Of a stretch of DNA of 33,741 nucleotides, positions 1 through 9,204 are shown piece after piece. Numbering within the stretch: the first letter of the stretch is position 1; the number at the start of each line of letters is the position of its first letter. The stretch covers positions 1 through 33,741 of the forward strand of contig JWZX01002434.1 of NCBI GenBank assembly GCA_001275005.1. The letters are read 5' to 3'. The translations under genes were made by a program, and so were the position numbers. The stretch is from Chrysochromulina tobinii. Taxonomy: Eukaryota; Haptophyta; Prymnesiales; Chrysochromulinaceae. The notes under the pieces were generated by a model. The model had not been told where the DNA came from. It saw nothing but the letters and a program-made list of their open reading frames with translations, and ran no database searches.

Positions 1-169
1 CGGTGAAGTTCTTGAAGGGGCCGACGACGCGACGGCCGCTGTAGCTCTTGAAGTTGTACATCTCCAGCCGCACGATGCGGCCGGAGGAACGCGTGCCAAG
101 GGTAGATGATGCGCCGGCCGACGCGCCGGCCGACAGGCGCGTGGACAGGCTCGCGCGGTCCGCTGGCAT
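1..169 (-). CDS. SMC1: SMC1 cohesin ATPase, 5' end only (partial)
   Basis: Reads off the left edge of the window on the minus strand. From the ATG at 169 the frame is open to base 1 (about 56 residues). After a Ser/Ala-rich leader of about 28 residues it reads GRIVRLEMYNFKSYSGRR and then VVGPFKNFT, the beta-strand region just before Walker A in SMC proteins; the NFKSY-G...GPF-FT pattern is that of SMC1 in particular (human SMC1A has a very similar start). The Walker A motif would lie just outside the window. SMC1 is the cohesin ring ATPase acting in sister-chromatid cohesion. The leader is longer than in animal SMC1, and no other in-frame ATG precedes the conserved block except an internal Met. 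It diverges from the XPB gene. Family assignment rests on about 30 conserved residues; SMC1 over SMC2-4 is a judgement from that block. Confidence 0.8.
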   Translation of the reverse strand, partial: MPADRASLSTRLSAGASAGASSTLGTRSSGRIVRLEMYNFKSYSGRRVVGPFKNFT

Positions 170-446
170 TTCTTCGCTCTCCCGCTTCGCGCGACTCAAG
201 ACGGGGCGCGCGCGCGCTGCGTGAGTTGGCGTTCGCGCCGAGCGAGCCGGCGGCATGCGCTGAGAAGCCTAATTTGGCAGCTGATCGCGCTCGCATGCGC
301 CCCTGCTGGCGTAAAACCCGGTGCCTGTGAACAGTGCCATGATCCGCACGGCTGCCCCTTCAAAACAGGCAGCGCGTTCTTTCTGAGTTCTTTATTGGCT
401 AAGCCCGTTCACAGCGAATGGGCGGGGGAGCAGGTCGCCCGCCGCC
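170..446. promoter_or_regulatory. Intergenic gap between divergent SMC1 and XPB genes
   Basis: A 277-bp gap separates the two divergent start codons, so it must contain both promoters and 5' leaders. I see no TATA-like box at a convincing position; sequence is GC-rich with runs of alternating GC. The XPB start has a near-ideal context (gccgccATGg), supporting the right boundary. Function is inferred from position only. Confidence 0.4.
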
Positions 447-3400
447 ATGGAGTTCGAAGCCATGAAGCAGGGGCTCGAAGCTGCTTCCAATGCGGCGCAG
501 CTTTGCGTTTTGCTTCTGCGGCTACGAGACACGCCATGCAACGGAAAGCTTCGCCAGATCTCGGATAGCGGCCTTGGCAAGGCAGTAAAGCGGTTGACTA
601 ACCATGGTGACGCGGAGGTCGCAGAGGCTGCACAAGCGGTGGTCCGAGGGTGGACGGACCTCTTAGCCGCTGCGAAGCAAGCCAAAGAGAGTGCAAGCGC
701 CTCCGATGCCGTTGGCATAGTTCCCAGTAGCAGCATGGACAGCGCCACCACCGTTGCACCAGGCGCTCGATTAGCACCAGCAGCAAACAGCAGCAAGCAG
801 AGGATGGGCTCAACGCCTCTGGTACAGGCGTCATCTTCGATGGCGGTCCTGCCACCGCTCCTCCCGATGGCACCGGGCGAGTACAAGGATTACACCATGG
901 ACACGAGAGCAGCCGGGCGCGTGCTCGTCAAGCCCGACGCGGTGCAGAGGCCCTTTTGGGTGCTGCCCGACAACCGCATCATCCTCGAGTCGCACTCGCC
1001 AGTGTACGCCGAGGCCGAAGCGTTGCTGATCGCCATCGCCGAGCCCGTGTCGCGCACGCGCTTCTTGCACGAGTACCAGCTCACCGACTACTCGCTGTAC
1101 GCGGGCGCGTCGATGGGGCTGAAGACGAGTGAGATACTCGAAGCGATGGCACGCTTCTCCAAGACGGAGCTGCCGCCCAAGGTGCGCCAGTACATCCACA
1201 ACGAGACGTCGCGTTATGGCAAGGTCAAACTGGTGATGCGTGCGGAGCGACTCTTCATCGAGTGCTGCGGCAAGCCGGAGGTCCTCGCCGAGCTGCTGCG
1301 CGATCCGGAGCTCGAGCAATGGCGGCCGCTCGCGCGCCTCAAGCCGTTCCAGCTGCGCGTGACAGGCACCCGGGGTAAGAAGCTCGTGGGCAGCGTACGC
1401 TTCCTGCCCGCAGAGTGCATCTGTGCCTTTGACGCCTATCGGCGTGTCGAGATGCGCTACGGGAGCATGTCAGGGCTGCGCCCCGCGCCGCGTGACCTGA
1501 GCCGCGAGGCTCCTGAAGCGGCTCGGTGCGACCTGCGCTTTCGGCTCGCCTTCGCAACGGAGGAGGATGTCAAGCGATTCCACACCACGCTCGCCCTAGA
1601 CTATGTGGAGGGCAATCCTGCGTACAACTGGCGCAACCCCGACCACGAGCTCATGTTCTGCTTTGCCTCTGAAGCCGACCGGCGCCGCTTTTGGCTGACG
1701 GCGCTGCCCCGGCTGCGTGCCCAGGCGCAGCTCTCGCCCTCGGAGCACAAGGCGCTCGACGAGGCGCTCGGCCCGCCCCCCACTGGAGCTGTGCGCCTCG
1801 GCGTCGACGGCACGGGGGCGGGGGACAGCGCCCCTCGGGAGGCAGCGGACGCTGCAGACGTGGAGGCCCTCCGGCGTGCCGAGGACGTCGACGATGCCAG
1901 CGAGGCGCGCATCGAAGAGTTTGAGGTCGACCCGAGCAGGGTGAAGGAGGTCAAGGCGCGCTGCCGCCAGATCCGGTGGCCGCTCCTCGAGGAGTACGAC
2001 TTCCGAAACGACACGGAGAATCCGGAGCTGCCGATCGAGCTCAAGCCCGACTCGAAGATTCGTGACTATCAGGAGCAGGCGCTCAAGCGTTGTTTCGGCA
2101 ACCACCGGGCACGCTCGGGCATCATCGTGCTCCCCTGTGGCGCGGGCAAGACTCTCGTGGGCATCGTGGCGGCGTGCACGGTCAAGCGGAGCACGCTGGT
2201 GCTGTGCAACTCATCCGTCTCGGTAGAGCAGTGGTACCAGCAGTTCCTCATGTGGGCACAGATCGACAAGGATCGCGTGACGCGCTTCATCGCTGGCTCC
2301 AAGGAGCCGCTGCACAAGGATGCGTGTGTCCTCGTCTCCACGTACAACATGATTGGGTACACGGGCCGGCGCTCCGCCGAGGCGCGTGCCATCATGGAGG
2401 ACGTCTCGGACCGCGAGTGGGGCCTCGTCATCCTCGATGAGGTGCACGTCGCCCCGGCGGACACGTTCCTCACGTGCATGACGACCCGCACGCGCTCGCG
2501 CTGCAAGCTCGGGCTCACGGCGACGCTCGTGCGCGAGGACGGCAAGATCGATGTGCTCAACGCCCAAATCGGCCCCAAGCTGTACGAAGCCAACTGGCTC
2601 GATCTGCAGCAGCGCGGCTTCATCGCGACCGTCTCGTGCGCCGAGGTGTGGTGCGAGATGACGCCCGAGTTCTATCGCGAGTACCTGCGTGCGAGCACGC
2701 CGATGCAGCGGGTGCTGTACGCGCTCAACCCGAACAAGTTCCGCTCGTGTGAGTACCTGATGCGCTTCCATGAGAGGCGCGGCGACAAGGTGATCATCTT
2801 CTCCGACAACGTCTTTGCGCTGCGCGAGTACGCCAAGAAGCTGCAGCGCCCGCACATCGATGGCGACGTGGGCCAGAATGAGCGCATGGCGGTGCTGCAG
2901 CAGTTCAAGACGGGCGGACGCTACTCGACGGTCATCATCTCGAAGGTGGGCGACACCTCCATCGACCTGCCGGAAGCAAACGTGATCATCCAGATCGCGT
3001 CGCATTTCGGGGCTCGGCGGCAGGAGGCCCAGCGGCTGGGCCGAATCCTGCGCCCCAAGGCGCGTACGGGCCAGGAGTTCAACGCCTTTTTCTACACGCT
3101 CATCTCGCGAGATACGCAGGAGATGTACTACTCGGGCAAGCGGCAGCAGTTCCTCGTCGACCAGGGGTATGCCTTCAAGGTCATACCGCAGCTCGATCTC
3201 GATGCGGAGGAGGGGCTCGCGTACGGCACGAAGAAAGAGCAGCGCGATCTACTGAGCTACGTCATCTCCACTAACGAGACCGAGTTGCGCGGCGCCGACG
3301 AGCGCGAGGACGCCGAGATCTCACGCTCCACTGGGGCCGAGGACGGTGGTGTGAGCGGCGGCGGAATCACACGAAAGCGCGGCTCGATGGCCGAGCTCTC

Positions 3401-3530
3401 CGGCGCGGGCTCGATAGTCTACACCGAGGTGGCGCAGCCAGCCGCGCAACGGCTTCGGAGCGAGTACCAGAAGCGGCAACAAGCGAACGCGAAGGCGCGC
3501 GCAGCGCAGAGCGTGCAGGCGCAGAAATGA
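447..3530 (+). CDS. XPB: TFIIH helicase XPB/ERCC3 (Ssl2/Rad25) with N-terminal TFIIS-N domain
   Basis: Single-exon ORF of 1027 residues. XPB is the 3'-5' DNA translocase of TFIIH, which opens promoters and acts in nucleotide excision repair. Residues about 148-285 match the XPB N-terminal domain (KDYTMD, then RPFWVLPDNRIILESHSPVY and the HEY-LT-YSLYA block). The SF2 core follows: Walker A CGAGKT at about 564-569, DEVH box at 664-667, the XPB-specific RED motif at 696-698, and motif VI QRLGRILR from about 862. The start ATG has an excellent Kozak context. Unusual: residues about 5-80 (LLLRLRDTP-NGKLRQISDSGLGKAVKRL, with later VVRGWTDLL) match the TFIIS N-terminal domain/LW domain (PF08711), which is not part of animal or yeast XPB; animal XPB is about 780 residues. 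The C-terminus ends in a charged, Ala/Gln-rich tail. The XPB call is near certain; the TND call is good by pattern. Confidence 0.97.
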   Translation: MEFEAMKQGLEAASNAAQLCVLLLRLRDTPCNGKLRQISDSGLGKAVKRLTNHGDAEVAEAAQAVVRGWTDLLAAAKQAKESASASDAVGIVPSSSMDSATTVAPGARLAPAANSSKQRMGSTPLVQASSSMAVLPPLLPMAPGEYKDYTMDTRAAGRVLVKPDAVQRPFWVLPDNRIILESHSPVYAEAEALLIAIAEPVSRTRFLHEYQLTDYSLYAGASMGLKTSEILEAMARFSKTELPPKVRQYIHNETSRYGKVKLVMRAERLFIECCGKPEVLAELLRDPELEQWRPLARLKPFQLRVTGTRGKKLVGSVRFLPAECICAFDAYRRVEMRYGSMSGLRPAPRDLSREAPEAARCDLRFRLAFATEEDVKRFHTTLALDYVEGNPAYNWRNPDHELMFCFASEADRRRFWLTALPRLRAQAQLSPSEHKALDEALGPPPTGAVRLGVDGTGAGDSAPREAADAADVEALRRAEDVDDASEARIEEFEVDPSRVKEVKARCRQIRWPLLEEYDFRNDTENPELPIELKPDSKIRDYQEQALKRCFGNHRARSGIIVLPCGAGKTLVGIVAACTVKRSTLVLCNSSVSVEQWYQQFLMWAQIDKDRVTRFIAGSKEPLHKDACVLVSTYNMIGYTGRRSAEARAIMEDVSDREWGLVILDEVHVAPADTFLTCMTTRTRSRCKLGLTATLVREDGKIDVLNAQIGPKLYEANWLDLQQRGFIATVSCAEVWCEMTPEFYREYLRASTPMQRVLYALNPNKFRSCEYLMRFHERRGDKVIIFSDNVFALREYAKKLQRPHIDGDVGQNERMAVLQQFKTGGRYSTVIISKVGDTSIDLPEANVIIQIASHFGARRQEAQRLGRILRPKARTGQEFNAFFYTLISRDTQEMYYSGKRQQFLVDQGYAFKVIPQLDLDAEEGLAYGTKKEQRDLLSYVISTNETELRGADEREDAEISRSTGAEDGGVSGGGITRKRGSMAELSGAGSIVYTEVAQPAAQRLRSEYQKRQQANAKARAAQSVQAQK

Positions 3531-4179
3531 GACGACTTCAACGATCAGCTGCGACAAGAGTACGCCCTAAGAGCGAGTGCAGAGTCCACGGTCCAAGCCG
3601 GGCTCCGCGGCTCGGGGTGTCGGTACCGCTACCGGCTCTCGTCGTCGTCTCGTACCGAGTACGGTGACTGTGCTCTGTGCTCTGTGGCTGGTTGTGCGTG
3701 TTGTCGTACGATTGTCGATTCGTTTCATCCCGCTCGCGTCCATTTCGTTATTCGCTTACGCGTTCGCGTATCCGTATGGCTGAAATATGAAATTGAAATG
3801 TACGATCTACGTGAGGATTTCAGGGCACAGGGGTCGCGCTAACACGACGAACGACATCGACAAAGCACGCGACACCCTAACCCCCCGATACACGCACAGA
3901 CCTACCAGCCAGACTGCCCGGGCTCATTGTAGTAGCCTATCGGAGCGGGTGTCTGACACACATCCCGTCACCCCAGAGCCCAGCGTCACGACCCCCCCCC
4001 GCCCCTCCCTTCCCTCTCCTCCTCACCAACCGCTGGTCGAGATCATGCGCGCCAGTTGGGTAGGATATCTCAACCTCGACACGCCAACCCCAACACGGCC
4101 CACCGTTGGAGGCGTCGCGTGGGCGGGTGATTCATGCACACTGCCAGCACAGATCGTGGAGCATCTGAGCGTTACTGGC
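3531..4179. other. Convergent intergenic region, no gene seen
   Basis: 649 bp between the stop of XPB (+) and the stop of the phytase-like half-gene (-). Both 3' UTRs must lie here. Holds a polypyrimidine stretch with a C-run near 3990-4030 but no ORF with coding character and no recognisable RNA gene. Confidence 0.6.
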
Positions 4180-5076
4180 CTAGAGCTCGTCACGCAGACG
4201 CAGAAGAGCCGTGTTCGACGCCACGGTGACCGTCGTGTTTCGGGGCACGCCGCAGCACTGGGCCTGCGTCCACGCCTGGTGAATGTCGTCGCATGTGTAC
4301 GAATTGATCACATTGCGGGTGTTGTCGAAGATAGCATCGTCGAAGCAGACAATCATAAAACGCGTGTCCATAACCTGCTGGAAGTGCGGCGTCTGTGCTG
4401 CTGAGACCCCAAACTGGTTGGTTCCCGGGAAGTTGGTGTCAGTGCCGGCCATCAGACACCAGTTGTCCATGATGATGAGCTGCTCCGGTGTCCACTGCGT
4501 GAAGGCCGCAACAGCACGGCCGTCGCCGTCAGCATCGAACGGGTCTGACACACGATGGTAGTTGAGGACGCAGTTCTTGCGGAACACGTTGAAGCGGTCC
4601 TTGACAGTAAGATCGATGATGCACACGCGGTTGGCGGGGGCACCCTGGCCAGGGACCATGTGACCGTTGGGAAAGTCGGAGCGCTCGACAACGGCGATCT
4701 TGGTCGACGAGCCAGGCAGTGGCGACGCGTCCGCGATCGCACCGCCACCCGTCTCAAACTTGTAAAAGCCCCAGAACGAGTCGAAGGCCAGCGGCTGCGC
4801 CCGCACCTTGTACACACGGATGCCTGGCTCGTTGCGGTTGGCGAGGACCGAGCCCGCGTTGCGCTCGACAAAGGCCGCGACGAAGCCATCTGCCATCATC
4901 ACAAGACCCTCATAGCCACCCGATGTTCCGTGGCGCACGTAGTTGGTCGCGTCGACAACAGCGTCGGTCGAGATGCCGCACGTGTTCGCCTGCAGGGCCG
5001 CGATGGTGCAGTGCACCTTGTCGCTTCGGCTCGAGAGGAAGCGGCCGTTGAAGTTGCCAGACGAGTCGATGTCCAT
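4180..5076 (-). CDS. Phytase-like esterase domain protein, C-terminal half (gene split by inversion)
   Basis: Minus-strand ORF of 298 residues with no complete domain start: upstream of the ATG at 5076 is an immediate in-frame TGA. It reads MDIDSSGNFNGRFLSSR, then GYEGLVMMADG-VAAFVERN, then an Asp-rich segment with DPFDADGDG and LIIMDNWCLMAGTDTNF. This resembles the C-terminal part of the PF13449 family (esterase-like activity of phytase), predicted beta-propeller proteins that are usually secreted. The matching N-terminal half lies immediately to the right on the opposite strand (5088-5817), and the two join logically: the N half ends VLSNFVRTP and this half starts DIDSSGNFNGRF. Frame conservation over 897 bp argues for a recent inversion or an assembly misjoin rather than old decay. 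Family call is by pattern and moderate; the actual substrate is unknown. Confidence 0.7.
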   Translation of the reverse strand: MDIDSSGNFNGRFLSSRSDKVHCTIAALQANTCGISTDAVVDATNYVRHGTSGGYEGLVMMADGFVAAFVERNAGSVLANRNEPGIRVYKVRAQPLAFDSFWGFYKFETGGGAIADASPLPGSSTKIAVVERSDFPNGHMVPGQGAPANRVCIIDLTVKDRFNVFRKNCVLNYHRVSDPFDADGDGRAVAAFTQWTPEQLIIMDNWCLMAGTDTNFPGTNQFGVSAAQTPHFQQVMDTRFMIVCFDDAIFDNTRNVINSYTCDDIHQAWTQAQCCGVPRNTTVTVASNTALLRLRDEL

Positions 5077-5087
5077 TCATCCCGCCC

Positions 5088-5817
5088 GTGCTCGCCAACC
5101 ACACGTCCGGCATGGCAAAGACGTCGAACGTCACGTGCACCACGGCCACGACGGGCACCCGGAGCAGCAATGACCCATGGTGCGACATGGCGTTCGGCCC
5201 ATGGAACTACGTGCCATCGGTCGGTTTCTCGGACATCGAGCCTCGCATGGACGCCACCGGCAAGCGCATCACGGGTGAGTTCATCTGCACGACTGACAAC
5301 GGCTTCGGCAACTCGGCAAACTCATGGGACTACCCGCTCCACCTGCACCACATGCGCATCCAGAAGCCGTTCACCTTCCGCCACGGCGGCTCCACATTCC
5401 CAACGTACACGGAGACCACGAGCCTTGGCGTTGTCCTGCTCCGTGATCCGAACAACTTGGTCCGCTGGGAGAACGGCGCCGACATCCAGGTGACGTATGC
5501 CATCCCGGACGCGACTTGGAACGATTGGAAGAGCATGCGCGTGCTGACTGGCCGTGACTTTGACATCGAGGGCCTCGCGGTGCGCGACGCCAACTATGGT
5601 GAGCGCTCGCCCCGCACACTCTGGCCCACGCCTTCTCCACAACACAGAGTGCACCGGTCACATCACCTTGCTCACACGAGCTGACTGCCATGGATCCGAA
5701 CGCCGTTCGTGCGCAGCCATCGCTGGCGAGGAGCTGATGCCAGCGCTCTTTGCAGTCAACCCCACGACGGGTGTCGTGCTGAGCAACTTCGTGCGCACGC
5801 CCCATTCGGGAAGTTGA
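5088..5817 (+). CDS. Phytase-like esterase domain protein, N-terminal half (exons 5088-5598 and 5717-5817)
   Basis: Plus-strand coding segment whose frame is open from 5052; the first in-frame ATG is 5112, so 5088 is nominal. It reads VGFSDIEPRMDATGKRITGE, then CTTDNGFGNSANSWDYPL, then FDIEGLAVRDANY, all typical of the N-terminal half of PF13449 phytase-like proteins. A 118-nt GT-AG intron (5599-5716) joins DANY to AIAGEELMPALFAVNPTTG. The segment then reads VLSNFVRTP and runs into a stop at 5817 with no C-terminal half; that half is present inverted at 4180-5076. No signal peptide is visible at the left end, so an upstream exon is probably missing too; on the minus strand just right of 5817 a plausible acceptor (CCCACAG followed by VGLLNFP) may be that exon in its original orientation. 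That would make 5077 to about 5805 an inverted block. Confidence 0.7.
5599..5716 (+). other. Spliceosomal intron of phytase-like N half
   Basis: GTGAGC donor and GTGCGCAG acceptor, 118 nt, phase 1. Splicing joins DANY-A-IAGEELMP, which restores the conserved family sequence. Confidence 0.85.
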
Positions 5818-6489
5818 GCAGGCCGACCTGTGGGCAAACAAGTGACGGTCACCACAGCTCCAACAGCATGGAGGGCGTTCGGATGTACCAGGTAGTGTGC
5901 GGGATAGTCTTGGATTTGTTGAGAGAGGGTGAGTGTTGCGAGAAGAGCGATCATGCGCTCCGCGATCCTGTCGAGACGCAAAATGGAACGAGCGATCGCC
6001 CATAGAAAGTTATGATAGCAATGGCAAGCAGGCAATCATGATAGCAGACGATCTGAGCGACGCAGAACTGGAAAATCGGCAGACTGCGCACTGAAATGAA
6101 AAGTCGGCCGATCACTGAAGAGTCGGCCCGCCGGACCGTCGGCGATGGCGAACTCCCGACGGTGGTCTCAAAGTTGCCAAAGAAGGCAAAGACGAACCAC
6201 AACTCTTCTCGATGGGACACGCGTGACCAGAAATAGACAAACTTTCAAATCCCCATTAAATCGTCCACGACGAACACGTAAAATCCCGAGCGCCTGTCGG
6301 TTCTTGCACTGCCGAGACTGAAGCAGCCAACCCGCCACAGCGAGACAGGGAGCACAGCCACAGCGCCCTCCGCGCGGCTGCCGCGGCCACGCGGTCTCGA
6401 CTCATCCTCAACGACCGGATACCTAGCGATACACACGCACTTCCCTTTCCCGTACCCCCGGGCCGAAGTCCTATGAACTGATATGGCGC
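5818..6489. other. Intergenic region right of the split phytase-like gene
   Basis: 672 bp without a gene I can support. The left end may hold the true upstream exon of the phytase-like gene on the minus strand (reading VGLLNFP after an acceptor-like CCCACAG near 5836-5842). The rest is lower in GC than neighbouring coding DNA and shows no coding character. Confidence 0.4.
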
Positions 6490-9154
6490 TCAAGCGATTG
6501 GTAGCACAGCCGTCTCGAGCTCCGCGTCGTCCTCGACTGCGATCGAAGTGTGCGCGGCCATCCGGTTCACGTGCGCCTCGGCCGCTGCTGCGAGCGCCTC
6601 CACATCCGGGTTAGCGCTCGTGGCGCACTTTGGCAAGCACGCCGAGGTGCACCCCCGGTAGCAGCTCGCCTCCGCCGCCGAGTGGCAACGCGCGAGGCAG
6701 TCGCGTGCGCAGCCGAGCGCGCAGCGCACGGGCAGCTGCGCGGTCGGTGCCGCGTGCTCCGCGCACTCGGGACCGCCAAACTCGGGGTAGCAGAGGCACT
6801 CGCCATCGCGGCACCAGCCGTTGCCCGAGCATGAGCTCGGACACGTGCGCACTGCGCAGTCGATGCCGCCATAGCCCGGACGGCACCAGCACGTGCCGTT
6901 GAGGCACGCGCCATGCCCCGAGCAGTTGCCGAGGCACTGCGGCACCGAGCAGTCGCGGCCTCCCCAGTCAGGCGCGCACTCACACCGGCCGGCCTTGCAC
7001 GCGCCGTGCCCGTTGCACTCGTTCGGGCAGGTGGGGAGCTTGCAGTCATAGCCCGTCCAGCCGGCGTCACACTCGCAGCTCAGGCCGACGCACTTGCCAT
7101 TTGGAGCGCAGTCACTGCGCGCGCAAAAAGGGGAAAGGGTCATAAGTGGGCAAAGGGTCACCGGCCGTCCGAAGCAGAGCATGCAAGTGCAGCTGCATGG
7201 TTCGAGAAGATCGGGGGCGTGTGCGCACTCGGGGCATGCCGCAGCGGAGCAGTCGCTGCCCACCCAGCCCGGTTGGCAGTAGCAGGTGCCGTTGTGGCAG
7301 TAGCCGTGGTCGGCGCAGCCGCGCGCACACGTGCGGAACGAGCAGTCGACGCCCGACCAACCAGCCTCGCATGCGCACGTGAGCGCCTCGTCGCAGCGCC
7401 CGTGGCCCGAGCAGCCGTTGGGGCACGTGCGCTGCTCGCACGCATGCCCAGTGTAGCCGGCGGCACACACGCACATGCCATTGGAGCAGCGGCCGTGACC
7501 ACTGCAGTCTGAGGGGCACGTCTTGAGGTCGCACTGCCGGCCCGTCCAGCCAGGCTTGCACGCGCACGTGCCGTTGTAGCAGTGCTCGTTGAGGGCGCAG
7601 CCGTGCGCGCAGGCGAGCAGCGAGCAGTCAGGGCCGGTGTATCCCGTGTCGCAAGCGCATGTCCAGTCGCGGCATTGGCCGCGGCCGGAGCACTCGTTGG
7701 GGCAGGTGGGCACCGCGCAGTCGAGGCCGGTGTAGCCCGCCTCACAGTAGCACGACGCATTCACTGGGTCGCGGCGAACGGACAGGGCACGTGCAGCGCG
7801 TCAGCGAGCTGTGTGGGCACGCAGAGAGGGCAGCAGACGGGCGTGCATGCGCATGCGTGAGGGGCAAGGTCGCACCGCAGAGGCCGTGGCCGGAGCACCC
7901 TGCAGGGCAGGCACGCTGCGAGCAGTCGTCGCCCGACCAGCCCGCCTGGCAGATGCACTTGGTGTCCACGCAGTGGCCCGCGCCCGAGCATTCGTTGGGG
8001 CAGGTGGCGATGGAGCAGTCGGCGCCTCGCCACGACGGCTGGCAGACGCACGTGCCATTCTGCGTGTAACACGCACAGCGTCATTCACAGTGTCATTCAC
8101 AGTTTCAGCTCGAGCGAGGGCAGCGGGCGCGCGCGGCTCGGCGCGCTGTTCAAGCGCGCGCACACACCTGGCAGTAGCCGTGGTGCGAGCAGTCCTCGGG
8201 GCAGGTGACCACCTCGCACGCGTCACCCGTGAAGCCATCGGCACAGTAGCACGTGCCATTGAGGCAAAAGCCCTTGTACGAGCAGTCGCTCGGGCACGCG
8301 CGCATGGAGCAGTCCTCGCCGGCCCAGCCGGCCGCGCATTCGCACACCTTGCGCGTGTTGCACTCACCGTGGCCCGAGCACACGAGCCGTTCGTCGCCTT
8401 TGACGATGACGCCCGGACACACCTTCTCGGAGCAGTCCACGCCACTGTAACCCGCGGAGCACACGCACATGCCGTCCACGCACGAGCCGTGGTATGAGCA
8501 GGCGTTTGGGCACGTACGTGTGCCACACTCGGCGCCACGCCAGCCGGGCGCGCAGTAGCAAGTGCCATTGTAGCACGTGCCGTGCGACGAGCAGTCGGAT
8601 GGGCACGCGAGCGTCGCACAGTCGAAGCCGGTGAAGCCCGCGTCGCACGTGCATTTGAAGCTCGAGGAGCACGCTCCATGGCCTGAGCAGTCGCTCGGGC
8701 ACGCGCGTGTGGCGCACGACTCGCCCTTCCAGCCCGGACGGCACGCGCACTTGCCGGCCTTGCAAACGCCGTGGTAGTTGCACTCATCCGGGCAAGAGCG
8801 CACGGCGCAATCAGCACCGCGCCACCCAGGGTGGCAGTGGCACGTGGCATTGTAACAGAAGCCGTTGTTGCTGCAGTCGCTCGGGCAGACGCGCAACGAG
8901 CAATCGTAGTAGGTGAAGCCCGGAGCGCACTTGCACACGCCGTGCTCGCACACGCCATGCCCAGAGCACAGGTGAGGGCACTCGCTGCTCGACAAGTCAG
9001 GCGAGGAGTGCACGGCGACAGGCATGTCGAGAATGCCGTACGGGGCCTCGCTCGGCTGCGACACGGTTCTCGCAGGCAGCACCATAGTCATTAGGTAGAG
9101 TAGAGAGACGAATCGTGGGCATGTCCCAGTCGTTTGGATCGCCACCATATCCAT
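6490..9154 (-). CDS. Secreted protein with 20 tenascin-type EGF repeats (4 exons)
   Basis: Exons on the minus strand: 9154-8168, 8059-7876, 7763-7229 and 7114-6490, giving 776 residues. The start has a hydrophobic signal peptide (FVSLLYLMTMVLPARTVSQP). The body is 20 consecutive six-Cys modules of about 31 residues with the pattern CPxxCSxHGxCxNGTCxCxPGWxGxDC, the tenascin/teneurin-type EGF fold; many carry NGT or NAT sequons. A C-terminal cysteine-containing segment (CALGCARDCLARCHSAAEASCYRGC) follows, then an acidic tail; no membrane anchor is visible, so the product is probably secreted or cell-wall associated. Splice joins were chosen because each restores a perfect EGF module: YCQ-NGTC, GLC-V-NASC and CPD-DCAPNGKC. 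The third intron is also open in frame and would add 38 non-EGF residues if retained. Role unknown; adhesion or cell-surface functions are common for such arrays. Confidence 0.9.
7115..7228 (-). other. Intron 3 of EGF-repeat gene (stop-free, multiple of three)
   Basis: 114 nt, donor GTGCGCAC, acceptor GCGCGCAG, phase 2, inside repeat 17. Splicing gives AACPD-DCAPNGKC. Because the length is a multiple of three and has no in-frame stop, naive gene calling reads through it; retention would insert 38 residues that break the cysteine spacing. Confidence 0.8.
7764..7875 (-). other. Intron 2 of EGF-repeat gene
   Basis: 112 nt, donor GTGCGACC, acceptor CGACCCAG, phase 1, inside repeat 11. Splicing gives HGLC-V-NASCYC, restoring the EGF module. 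Confidence 0.85.
8060..8167 (-). other. Intron 1 of EGF-repeat gene
   Basis: 108 nt, donor GTGTGTGC, acceptor TTACACGCAG, phase 0, inside repeat 9. Contains a tandem 12-mer ACTGTGAATGAC shortly before the acceptor. Confidence 0.85.
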
Positions 9155-9204
9155 GGAGACGAGAGGTTCAGGTGATGCCCAGCTTGGCGTTTTGACGAAT
9201 CCTC
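9155..9204. promoter_or_regulatory. 50-bp bidirectional intergenic gap (EGF-repeat gene / Nnf1)
   Basis: Only 50 bp separate the two divergent start codons, so promoters and 5' leaders must overlap each other or the neighbouring coding sequence, unless a start is further inside a gene. Nothing that resembles a core promoter motif can be singled out. Confidence 0.4.

Noticed and set aside
2211-3005. 264-codon antisense frame over XPB
   Set aside because: Antisense shadow of the conserved helicase core; composition and lack of motifs argue against coding.
5073-5807. CCATTC at both ends of the inverted phytase block as inversion-mediating repeats
   Set aside because: The two 6-mers are in direct, not inverted, orientation, and 6 bp is expected by chance.
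7115-7228. In-frame read-through as part of the EGF protein
   Set aside because: It breaks the strict six-Cys module, has good GT and AG borders, and splicing restores CPDDCAPNGKC.
7801-8958. 385-codon frame in the EGF region, Arg/Ala/Thr-rich
   Set aside because: Same strand, shifted frame of the EGF exon; repeat character comes from the underlying EGF repeats.
6490-9154. CRISPR-like or satellite array
   Set aside because: The periodicity of about 93 bp is explained by protein-coding EGF modules with synonymous variation.
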